This document shows, in pieces, positions 1-8,102 of a stretch of 11,482 nucleotides of DNA. The notes under the pieces are model-generated. The model ran no database searches. It was given only the letters and a program-made list of their open reading frames with translations, and was not told the DNA's origin. Position numbers and translations under genes: made by a program. Source of the DNA: Entophlyctis helioformis (taxonomy: Eukaryota > Chytridiomycota > Chytridiomycetes > Chytridiales > Chytriomycetaceae); NCBI GenBank assembly GCA_025526915.1, contig JAHLKH010000453.1, forward strand, positions 1 to 11,482, in the 5' to 3' direction. Position 1 is the stretch's first letter. Each line of letters opens with the position of its first letter.

Positions 1-28
1 CCTGAACATTCCAGCCAACCGTCACTGG

Positions 29-42
29 ACATTGCCTTGACA
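29..42 (+). repeat. Target-site duplication, 5' copy
   Basis: The sequence ACATTGCCTTGACA is identical to 4259-4272. The bases before (28 g versus 4258 a) and after (43 c versus 4273 g) differ, so 14 bp is the maximal match. It marks the host/LINE 5' junction; bases 1-28 are host DNA upstream of the insertion. Confidence 0.93.
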
Positions 43-89
43 CCCTCGACGCTCCCGAGTACGCCATCATCGTCAGCAACTGCTCGCCC

Positions 90-1833
90 ATGACCGTCGC
101 CAACTTCCACGCCATTCTCGCCCAGATCCTCCCCGAGCGTCTGCGCACTGGTAACGCCATCCAAGTCAAGTTCCACTGCAAGCCATTCCGCAGCATCTAC
201 CGCGTACGCCCCGTCCTCCACCTCGATGAGATCTTCAAGTACATGCGGCAAGCCTCTGCCCGCATGCGCTGGTCTGTCTTCCGTCGTGTGCACCTTGCTG
301 TTCCACCTCGCGCTGCCCCTGCTGCTGCTGCGGTTGGCGCCGCGATGCCTGCCGCTGGCGCGTCCCGCCTGATCTTCTCTTGGAACATCAATGGTGGCCT
401 TGGGAAGAGGCCTGAGCTGCGTTCCATCCTCCGCTCTGTCAACCCCATGATCTTTGCTCTACAGGAAACCAACTTTGTGACGGGCGCGTTTCCTTTCACG
501 GTCCCTGGTTACCACGTGCTGCACCACCCCGCCACCGGCCCCAACATCCGCGGCCTCGCGCTCGGCTTCCCCTCGCATCTGGCTGCTTCGGAAGTCAGAG
601 GCGTCCCCGGATCGCTCATCCTTGCTCGTGCCCCCAACCTGACTCCTGGCTGTGTCTGGCTCATCGGCTCGGTCTACGTCGGTCACTCTGAGCGTCCCGC
701 CACGTTCAACGCCATCCGCGATGCCCTCAATCACGCCATGCAGCACGACCGCCCAGTCATCATCGGTGGTGACTGGAACACGACCAAGCAGATGCTCCGT
801 CGCCGCATCGCAGGCTGGGGCCTGGGACTGCGCGTCATGCAGTTCTCTGGCAGCCCTGCCACGCGCCATGGCTTCAGACAAGGCGCCAGATGGTCCTCCA
901 TTGATCACTTTGTGGTAAACGATGCTGCCCTTGCCCTGCTCTGCAGCACTCGTGTGGACAGGAACCACGACTGCTCCGACCACTGGCCGATCCGCACCCG
1001 CCTCCGTGCTGCTCCTCTGCCTGTTCCTGAGGCGCCCGCCCGCATCCACCCAGCTCTCTGCAAGGCGCGTGAGGTTGCCATCGCGACGCACAACTACTGG
1101 CAGCCCCTGGCGGATCTGCCCGAGGACACCGACATCAACACGCTCACCAACGCCTTTGTCGAGACGGCCCAGAGAGTCGCCGACGACACTCAGGTCCGCC
1201 AGCCAGCTAACGCACCTGCCTTCCACCGCAAGCTCAGGCCGGCCACCGTCCGAGCCCTGCAAGCTCGCCATGTCGCCTACAACACCTGGCGTGCGCTCGC
1301 CGAGGACCGCCACGCTGACCCTGCGGCCGTCGCCACGGCACTCGACGCCTTTCGCGATGCCAAGCGGGCAGCCAGGACGCTCTCCAGGCAGGACGACACT
1401 GCTGCCTGGCGCAAGCACACGGCTAACCTCTCCGAGATGTTTGCCGACTCTCGCGTGGGGGCGGCCTGGGCCAGGATCCGCTTCATGGCCAAGGGTGGCG
1501 CTCGCTCGTCTGCCATCACGTCGCCCATCCGCCGGTCAGGCTCCGATCTGATCAGCTACGAGCCTGACGACATCTGCGCTGTGTGGCATGACCACTACAG
1601 AGACCTTGCCAGCGCTGCCCAATCCAACAGCCTCAACCGCGACCACTGGGAGCGGCTGGGTGCGACCCTGCAGCCTCCGTCCCGCGTGGTCAGACGCCAC
1701 GCCGAAGAGGCCGATGCCCCGTTCGACTGGGACGAGATCAGCGCGACTCTGCGCAAGATGCAGGCCCGCAAGGCGCCAGGCGACGACAGCCTGCCAGCAG
1801 CGTTCTTCAAGACCATGCTGTACGAGCCGCCTC

Positions 1834-1889
<56 letters not shown>

Positions 1890-4148
1890 CAACAGCAGCC
1901 GCCCCAGCCTCTCCCGACTCTCCAAGAGTACCTGCAGCAGCCACCACCACCAGCTGACCCTCCCCCCAATCCTGCTGCCGCCGCCTTGCTCCGTGTGTGC
2001 AATGCCATCTTCCTGCAGGCAAAGATCCCCGACCGCTGGACCTCGTCCACCATCGTCTCCATTCCCAAGAAGGGCGACCCACTCGACCCCAATGACCACC
2101 GCGGCATCTCGCTGATCAACACTGGCCTCAAGATCGTGTCCAAGATCGTCGCTGCTCGCCTCAACGATCTCGTCGAAGCCAACGACCTGCTGGTGCACGA
2201 ACAAGCAGGTTTCCGCCGCCGCGAGGAGTGCCCCGCTCAGATCTGTGCGCTCATCGACATCATCCAGCGTCGCCGTGCAGTGGGCCTGCCCACCTATGCT
2301 GCCTTTGTTGACCTGCGCAAGGCGTTTGACACTGTGCCCTTCGAGGCCCTGCTCTGGAAGCTGGAACGGCTACAGATCCCTCCGCGCATGCTTGCTTACC
2401 TGCGTGCTCTCTACACCAACCCCACAGCCCGTGCTCGCGCGGGCGCGTCGCTCTCAGAGTCCTTCCCGGTCGAGCGCGGCGTCCGCCAAGGCTGCCCCCT
2501 CAGCCCGATCCTGTTCAACCTCTTCATCAACGACATCCTCGACGGCGTCCCCGAGATCCACATCCCAGGCGTCGCCCAAGCTGGCAACGGCCGAAACAAG
2601 AAGATCCGCGGCTTGCTCTTTGCAGACGACCTTGTCCTGCTGTGCGAGTCGCCCGCTGCTCTCACCGCTGCCCTCACCTTGGTCGTCGACTGGGCCAAGA
2701 GATGGGAGATGTCCTTTGGCGTGTCCAAGTGCGCCATCCTCCGCTTTGCCTTTGATGATGATCGCCCTGATGACCCTCTTGACCCCGATGACCCTCCCGA
2801 CCCCGATGCCCCTCGCCCTCCCCGTGCCCGTGCCCGTGCCCGTCCCCTCCCTGCCCATCCTGCCCCTCCAGCCCCGCTCCTCACCATTGACGGCATCCAG
2901 GTGCCGATCAAGCACGAGTACGTCTACCTCGGCGTCACCATCGACGACAAGCTCACGTTCAAGCCGTGGATCAACGCCAAGGCCAAGTCGCTCCGCAACG
3001 CGGTCGCCTCGCTGCACCCGGTCATCACCAACACCAAGCTGCCCATCCACGTCCGGCTGCGTGTCTTCAAGGCATCGGCCCTCGGCGTCGCCGGCTACGG
3101 CCTCGAGGCTGTCGGCTCCAAGCGCACGCTCCTCAACCCGCTGCAAACCATCATCAACAACGGCGTCCGTCTGATCTGCAAGGCTCCTCGCTCGGTTCCC
3201 GTCGCCCCGCTGCTCATCGAAACAAGCGTCTTCAGTGTCGATGCCCGCGCCGTCGATGCTCGTCTCCGTCTGTCCCGCAAGGCCCGCTCGCTCCGCACCC
3301 CGCTCGCCCTCCTCTCCCAGCACCACAACACCGAATTCACCGCCCGTCGCCATTACTGGACTCGTGTTTCTCGCCTCCTGTTCAACCGTCTCAACCTCTC
3401 CGCCTTTGCTCCTCCTGTTGCCCGTAACGACCCCCTCCCCACCTTCTCCATCCTCGACCGCACCAACCTCCGTATTGCCCGTACCAGCCTGCTTTCCCCC
3501 AAGTCCGATCTCGCCACCGCCTTCTTCGCCCGCCAGTTCACAGACATCAGCTTCGCCAACTCCCCTTGCTTCGGCTACGACCTTGCCGATGGCGTCCGCA
3601 CCCTGCTGCTCGCCCGGATCGACGGCCTATGGACGCTCAAGTTCGCCCTCCGCCTCAACCTCCTCGCCGCCAACCACCCCTTCACCGACGGCTGCTGCAT
3701 CCTCTGCAACCAGAGCCTGAACGGCACCCACGAGTGGGCTCACTTTGTTGTCAGCTGCACCGGCCTCGCCATCCAACGTGACGACGCCAATCTCGCCCCA
3801 TTCATTGCCCAGATCTCAGAAGCCATCGAACACAAACTCCCCGAATCCAACGATCCCGCCGCTCTCGCCGCGCTCGGCTACGACGACGATCTTCTGGCTA
3901 CGTTTAGGACCATCCGAGTATCTACAAGAATCGACCAAGTGTACATAACGCTCCTCGGCGGAGGAGCTCTATCCGGTGTTGCGGACATTACAGAGTCTTG
4001 GCTCTGTGGTGACCAGCAACAAGTCAATGCACCTGGAGACGTGCGTCCACTCGCCTCGCGAATGTGCGCATTTCTTCAGGCTGCCCATGGTGTGTTCCAG
4101 CGTACTTTATGGATACATCACCATGGACGTGTCGGACCAGGGGGATGA
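90..4148 (+). CDS. LINE polyprotein: APE endonuclease, reverse transcriptase, zinc knuckle (5'-partial)
   Basis: This is a 1352-residue open frame from the first ATG; the frame is open back to the element junction near 42, so the true start was probably lost. The APE-type endonuclease spans about residues 93-306: SWNING (N99), LQET (E126), Y196, GGDWN (D228, N230), SSID (D272) and SDH (D297, H298) supply the catalytic set. The reverse transcriptase runs from about 550: KAPGDD at 561-566, motif A FVDLRKAFD with catalytic D741, RQGCPLSP near 799-806, and FADD at 844-847 (D846, D847). A C-terminal CCHC-like knuckle uses C1203, C1206, H1218 and C1223. Two low-complexity inserts interrupt the RT region: a 21-glutamine run (583-603) within an insert of about 50 residues after motif 0, and an Asp/Pro/Arg-rich stretch at about 889-930 before YLGV. 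All key residues are present, so the enzyme may be active, but without ORF1 the copy is unlikely to move by itself. Confidence 0.95.
1836..1898 (+). repeat. CAG/CAA trinucleotide repeat encoding 21 glutamines
   Basis: Sixteen uninterrupted CAG codons (1836-1883) are followed by CAA CAG CAA CAG CAG, in frame with the reverse transcriptase. Length polymorphism between element copies is expected for a pure triplet run of this size. It is followed by proline-rich sequence up to about 1970. Confidence 0.97.
2770..2846 (+). repeat. Low-complexity GACCCC- and CCCGTG-type tandem repeats in the LINE ORF
   Basis: Degenerate repeats of a GA(T/C)GACCC / GACCCCGAT unit are followed by about four copies of CCCGTG (2821-2843). 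They encode an acidic-proline then Ala-Arg tract just before the conserved YLGV motif after the RT palm. The frame is kept throughout, so they expand the protein rather than break it. Confidence 0.8.
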
Positions 4149-4258
4149 CATAACTGAGGGATCTACGCACGGCCTTAAGCTCGAAAGGGTATGGCATCTA
4201 GTGTCTTGGGGACTGGGAATCTTCTTGGAATGAACTTTGGCATCACCTAAAAAAAAAA
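4149..4258 (+). other. LINE 3' UTR and poly(A) tail
   Basis: About 100 nt follow the ORF stop, ending in an A run at 4249-4259 (11 A; the last A also belongs to the 14-bp duplication). No canonical AATAAA hexamer was seen. In LINEs this region normally carries the RNA signal read by the reverse transcriptase. Confidence 0.85.
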
Positions 4259-4272
4259 ACATTGCCTTGACA
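4259..4272 (+). repeat. Target-site duplication, 3' copy
   Basis: Identical 14-mer to 29-42, directly after the A tail. Host sequence resumes here and leads into the F-box/WD40 gene. Confidence 0.93.
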
Positions 4273-4476
4273 GCAATCGTGTGTGGCTGTCTGAGGAGGA
4301 ATGCAGATCCTCCACTTATTTGCCCAACATGGCATCGCCTGATGATGCTACTAATGCCATGGCTGCACAGCAATCCAGTCCAAGTGAATAGTGACCATCG
4401 CCAGGAGATGCAGTCGAACTGTAGCAAGTCGCGCATCACCAACAGATTCGGCCCGATCGGCTCTTGTCCAGATGCC
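4273..4476 (+). promoter_or_regulatory. 5' region of the F-box/WD40 gene, with upstream AUGs and a possible extra first exon
   Basis: About 200 nt lie between the LINE and the conservative start codon at 4477. An ATG at 4301 opens a 13-codon frame ending at 4342. An ATG at 4329 in strong context (A at -3, G at +4) opens a frame ending at 4391 if unspliced. If instead an intron 4384-4471 (GTGAAT...CCAG, 88 nt) is removed, that exon joins in frame and gives a start MASPDDATNAM leading into the KRTRTD sequence. A third option is an unspliced in-frame ATG at 4342. No TATA box was recognised. Confidence 0.45.
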
Positions 4477-6471
4477 ATGAAACGAACGAGAACAGACAGC
4501 GACAGCCACCTCCATTCAGCCAAACAGGCACATGCGGCACGGCCCTTTGACCTTCTCAGCAGCCTCCCGCCTGAGCTTGCGTGCTCCGTCCTCAAACTGC
4601 TGGATGCGCAGACCTTGAGCATGGCAAGCCGAGTGAGTCACTCCTGGCGCTGTCTGTGTCTCGACGACTGGCTATGGTACGCTCTGGCTGTGCGTGCAAG
4701 GTTCTGGTATGGGCAGCAGCCTCCAGGTGTGTGGCATGCATATCCAGTACATGCCATCCGTCCACAGCTCCGGGTCTCCGTTCACCTCCATTGACCTCTA
4801 TCGCAAAGCGTTCAGTCGTGAGCAGATGCCACCAGCTGCACACTCCATCACAACGGCAAGCCAGCACACAGATCCGAACAGCCGCTCTAGTCCAAGCTCC
4901 TCTCGCAACGACAACCCTGGTCCAGACGTAACTTGGCACCAGTTCTACTGCAGCCAGATCGTCGTCAACCACAACTGGTCGACTGGACGTCACACCTCCA
5001 CAACGCTAAGCGGGCATATGGATGTGGTGTTGTCGATCAAGATCTCGGGCGACTACGTCATCTCTGGGTCGCGCAGTTGCCGCATTCTCGTCGCCAGGAT
5101 CAGCACTGGCGAGACCGTCCAGACGATCGAGACACACAACGCAGGCGTGTCCTGCATCGACACGGCTGGCTGCACCGTGTTTTCGGGATCGTGGGACAAA
5201 ACAGTCAAGGTAGATGCCGAGTGCATCGTGGGCACATGCCACGGCGTGTTGCTTACATGGTCTTGATTGGGCAGATGTGGACGCAGTCATCAGACGGGAC
5301 GCTGCAGCAGTGCGGCGACCTTGCACACAGCGACGCTCTCATTTGTCTGCGATCCAAGGACGATGGATTCCTGGTGACTGGAACACTGGCAGGCACGGTG
5401 CATCTATGGGACGTTGCCAGCAGCACCTGTGTTTTCCAGGTGAGCGGCAGTCCGCACGAGGCCGAGTTAGTCAGCAGTGTCGACTACAATGCAGACCATA
5501 TCTTTTCTGGATCTGGGTCGCATGTGTCGATATGGTGCAAGAAATCCGGCCAGTTTTTGATGCAGACGACGGGGCACACAGGATCGGTCACTGGTCTGCA
5601 TGTCCATGGGCGGTTTCTGTTGACGTGCTCCGAAGACAAGACGGCGATTGTCTGGACTGTTGGGCGGCAGCCAGCGTCAAGCGCCATTGCCAGTGGCGTT
5701 GATCTGTCTGTCCAACTGTCGCTTGGTGGCCACCGTGAAGGCATTCGGTGCCTTACAAGCCGCGGCAAGTACCTCGTAACTGGTGCATACGACCAGGTAA
5801 GGAGATCATCGTTTCAACCTCAGCGCTCGGCTCCGCCTCAAACTGAGCGGATCCGATGCACGATGCCATCCAGACGTTGAGAGTCTGGGATATGGAGACT
5901 GGGCATTGTCTGCACGTGCTGTCTGGGCATGGCGGTGATGTCAATACGGTGGATTGCGACGGATCGCGCATCGTGTCCGGCTCTGACGACAAACTTGTCA
6001 AGATCTGGGACTTTTCCCAGCCCAATCGCCAGCCTCTGGCAGTCCCACCGTCTGGGCAGCAAGGCCGACTCTCATGGGCAGATGCGGCCGAGATCGTGCT
6101 TAGCCAAGCCGCAGAGCCCATGTCCTGCGATGCCATCTTTTCAGAGATATCTAAGCGCCAGCTATTGCATGCACGGTACGCCGCAGTGATGCGGGTTGAA
6201 TGGCTTGCCGATGGATTCATGCACGCCTGCTCGTGTCTGACACGTCTGTCGTGTGTCCAGATTCGGCCGCACACCGTCTCATTCGCTCAATGCATCTCTG
6301 CATGCAAACTCAAAGACATCCAACGCACGTTTTGTCTGCATCGACACGGCAACACCGCACAAGTTCATGCTCTCGCCGTCATGGGCATCGCGCCAGCTGC
6401 TGTCGAGGCCCTCGTCCCGGCCACAGTCTCGCGCGAGTTCTCGGGCAACGCCAGCGCCATCCATGACATGA
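4477..6471 (+). CDS. F-box / seven-blade WD40 protein with C-terminal HARE-HTH domain
   Basis: Five exons are proposed: 4477-4706, 4768-5209, 5275-5796, 5874-6175 and 6261-6471, giving 568 residues with every junction GT-AG and in phase. The F-box lies at about 24-72 (FDLLSSLPPELA, a SHSWRCL core). It is followed by the linker typical of FBXW proteins (IDLYRKAF, then NW-x-TG) and seven WD blades at about 155-445; blades 2, 6 and 7 are textbook (SGSWDKTVKMW, YDQTLRVWD, SDDKLVKIWD). Residues about 464-537 form a HARE-HTH winged helix: SWADAAEIVL, then after the last intron RTPSHSLNASLHANS, closely resembling the ASXL version as I remember it. A Ser/Arg/Pro-rich tail ends the protein. Known biology: F-box proteins dock on Skp1 of SCF ubiquitin ligases and WD40 propellers bind substrates. 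Inference: the HARE-HTH may bring the ligase to DNA or chromatin. Blade 1 lacks its WD. The N-terminus is uncertain, with alternative starts at 4329 (spliced) or 4342. Confidence 0.88.
6176..6260 (+). other. Intron joining the WD40 and HARE-HTH coding parts
   Basis: This 85-nt intron starts GTACGC, has a CTGAC branch-like site in GTCTGACAC, and ends TGTCCAG. It interrupts the HARE-HTH between QLLHA and RFGRTP. Reading through it instead gives a frame ending at 6512 that loses the conserved second half of the domain, which supports the splice. Confidence 0.85.
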
Positions 6472-6665
6472 GAGTTGCTTGTCTCGGACATGTCACGCTT
6501 GTCGAGCAATGAAACTCCGACTCCGCCACAAGCGTTGTGCGAGCGACAATGGCTCAGCCCAACCTTGCCCGTCAGTGGCCTCATCTGGACCTCATCCAGC
6601 CGTTTCTTCGCAAGCACGGCCTCTTCTCCAGCAAGCACCTCACACCATAGCAGCACGCCAGCACC
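6472..6665. promoter_or_regulatory. Spacer between the F-box/WD40/HARE gene and the Yop1-like gene
   Basis: These 194 nt must hold the end of the upstream transcript and the promoter of the downstream gene. No TATA box, polyadenylation hexamer or conserved frame was recognised. Confidence 0.4.
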
Positions 6666-7810
6666 ATGTCGGGCGTCCCGCTGCCCGCCGTCAGCCTGAC
6701 CACGACCAACCTGGCGACCGTCAAGGCCAGAATCAACAAGGCAACTGAGATGGTACGTGGCTCAGCCTGCGGTTGTGCTGCTGGTCGGTCGGTGCCCGTT
6801 TCGTCCGCTGGTGGCCCAAGCCAGCTTAGCGCAGTCGGCCATGCGTCCGCCTTGTCTTCCGCCGTGGCCAATACCAGCCAGCTTCCCCCCGACTCTTGCA
6901 TTCACACACACACACACACGCACACATCTGCAATGACCTTGTTCCAACTCCAACTCTGGTTCCCGTCCCACTCGCAGGTCGAGACGTTTCTTGGCAACAT
7001 CCCGCCTATCCCTGCCGCCTCCAAAACACTCAACATCACCAAGATCCACGTCGTCCTGCTCTTTGGCGTGGTCGTCGCCTGGGTGGCTCTCATTCTCAAC
7101 AACGTCCACGGCGCTGTGCTGACGGACATTGTCGCGTACAGCTATCCGGCCTATGCGTCCATCAAGGCCGTCGACTCGGGCGACAAGGTCAAGTACACAC
7201 ACTGGCTGGCGTACTGGTATGTATGCACGGCGTGCCGTGTGCGAGCCCACCGCCGTGCACATGCGGCACAGCAGGCCAGCCTCTGCTTTGCATGAGATTC
7301 TTTCTGCGACTGACTCGCGGGTGGCAGGGTCATCTTTGGCCTGTTCAAGGTTCTCGAGAACTTTGATCTGGCGCTCCTCAAGATGCTGCCGTACTACTAC
7401 TTTTTCAAAATGTCGCTCCTGCTCTGGGCCATGTCCAATCACTGGCAGGTGAGATCGCCACGCCACGCCATGTCAACACTCTGTCTCTCGTGATCGTCGT
7501 CTCGTCTTGCCAGCGGCCTCACTTGCATGCTGACGATGCTGGATAGGGTGCATACGTGCTGTTCCACGGCATGATCAAACACACGATACCGTTTCTGGAC
7601 AAGACGTTTGGCAAGATGCTTGGCGGCGTGCTGTCGACAACCGTCAAGTCATCTGCCGAAGCAAAGAACAAGGCGCCTGAAGTGGCACCAGCACCTAGCC
7701 TGAATTCCAAGCCAGTGAACTTGGGCGGCATCACATTGACTGGACCCGGCTACAACTTTAAAACAGCAGCAAGCAAGTGGAACGCACAACTTGGACTGCG
7801 CGGCCGCTGA
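6666..7810 (+). CDS. YOP1: Yop1/REEP/HVA22 (TB2/DP1) family ER membrane-shaping protein
   Basis: Four exons are proposed: 6666-6752, 6978-7216, 7328-7448 and 7547-7810, giving 236 residues with GT-AG introns of 225, 111 and 98 nt. The protein has the family layout: a soluble N-terminus (TVKARINKATEM), a first hydrophobic hairpin at about 52-88 (VVLLFGVVVAWVALIL, then YSYPAYASIKA), the conserved WLAYWVIFG at about 105-113, and a second hydrophobic pair around LLKMLPYYYFFKMSLLLWAM. A longer polar tail (about 175-236) carries Lys, Pro and Ala. Family members wedge into the cytoplasmic leaflet of tubular ER and curve it together with reticulons; Yop1 also binds Yip1-type proteins. At 236 residues it is longer than yeast Yop1 (about 180), the excess lying in the tail. 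Introns 2 and 3 carry CTGAC branch-like sites near their 3' ends. Start chosen at the only ATG that gives the family N-terminus. Confidence 0.92.
6753..6977 (+). other. Long, frame-neutral first intron of the Yop1-like gene
   Basis: This 225-nt intron starts GTACGT and ends CTCGCAG. Its length is a multiple of three and it has no stop in the gene's frame, so retention would insert 75 residues rather than truncate the protein. The insert would be low-complexity and includes a His/Thr run from a CA repeat, unlike the family, so I call it an intron. Confidence 0.8.
6903..6926 (+). repeat. CA dinucleotide microsatellite
   Basis: Eight pure CA units (6903-6918) are followed by an interrupted CGCACACATC, inside the first intron of the Yop1-like gene. 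Confidence 0.9.
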
Positions 7811-8102
7811 CCTGTCCGTTTCAACTGGACGCCGCTTGACTATCGATTGGATGGCACTGTGCAGCAGCAGCGTCAGCAACATGCTTGGTGCATCCCCGTC
7901 TGGGTGCCCGTCTGGACTGCCATGTCTCTACTGTGGTTGCTCTGGCCGGCAAGCGTGATGGAAGGGCAATGAAAGTGTATGAAGGATCCAAGATACAGGA
8001 TGCGATTGAATGGATTGAAATGCAAGTGAATGGCGTGCATGCATGCACGCATATGCAAAAAGGATTCGAGTACAGAGGGAGGAGAGAGTCGGCGAGCGTC
8101 GT
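7811..8102. other. Spacer between two convergent genes
   Basis: These 292 nt separate the stop codons of the Yop1-like gene (plus) and the Bxi1-like gene (minus), so they hold both 3' UTRs. No AATAAA was seen on either strand. The most distinct element is an 18-bp perfect palindrome at 8033-8050. No convincing small gene was seen. Confidence 0.6.
8033..8050. repeat. 18-bp perfect palindrome
   Basis: GCGTGCATGCATGCACGC equals its own reverse complement and is centred between 8041 and 8042, 53 bp beyond the stop codon of the minus-strand gene. It consists of alternating purine-pyrimidine bases, a composition that favours cruciform or Z-DNA. It could also form a hairpin in either 3' UTR. Confidence 0.85.

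Larger units (their letters stand above)
43..4258 (+). mobile_element. 5'-truncated APE-type non-LTR retrotransposon (LINE)
   Basis: The element is bounded by a perfect 14-bp direct repeat at 29-42 and 4259-4272, with an A run (from 4249) immediately before the 3' copy. This is the classic signature of target-primed reverse transcription. It encodes an endonuclease plus reverse transcriptase in one frame, followed by about 100 nt of 3' UTR (4149-4248). There is no 5' UTR and no separate ORF1: coding sequence starts at the junction itself, so the copy is inferred to be 5'-truncated, as most LINE copies are. The single open frame and the mismatch-free duplication argue for a young insertion. 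No RNase H domain was recognised. The clade (L1-like or another APE-bearing clade) cannot be fixed by eye. Confidence 0.95.

Noticed and set aside
459..2204. Long antisense open frames opposite the LINE, including one with a poly-leucine run
   Set aside because: They mirror a strongly C-biased coding strand and the CAG repeat; they show no recognisable domain and the sense frame carries all catalytic motifs.
3600..4148. RNase H domain at the C-terminus of the LINE
   Set aside because: No ordered D-E-D-D pattern or RNase H fold motif was seen; the region holds a CCHC-like zinc knuckle instead.
4727..4767. Alternative 41-nt first intron of the F-box/WD40 gene
   Set aside because: It leaves the downstream exon in the wrong frame; the 61-nt intron from GTATGG at 4707 restores it.
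6176..6512. Unspliced C-terminus of the F-box/WD40 protein ending at 6512
   Set aside because: The unspliced frame loses the conserved second half of the HARE-HTH domain, while splicing 6176-6260 restores it in phase.
6753..6977. Reading the first Yop1-like intron as coding sequence
   Set aside because: It has consensus GTACGT and CGCAG ends, encodes low-complexity residues including a His/Thr run, and interrupts a conserved family N-terminus.
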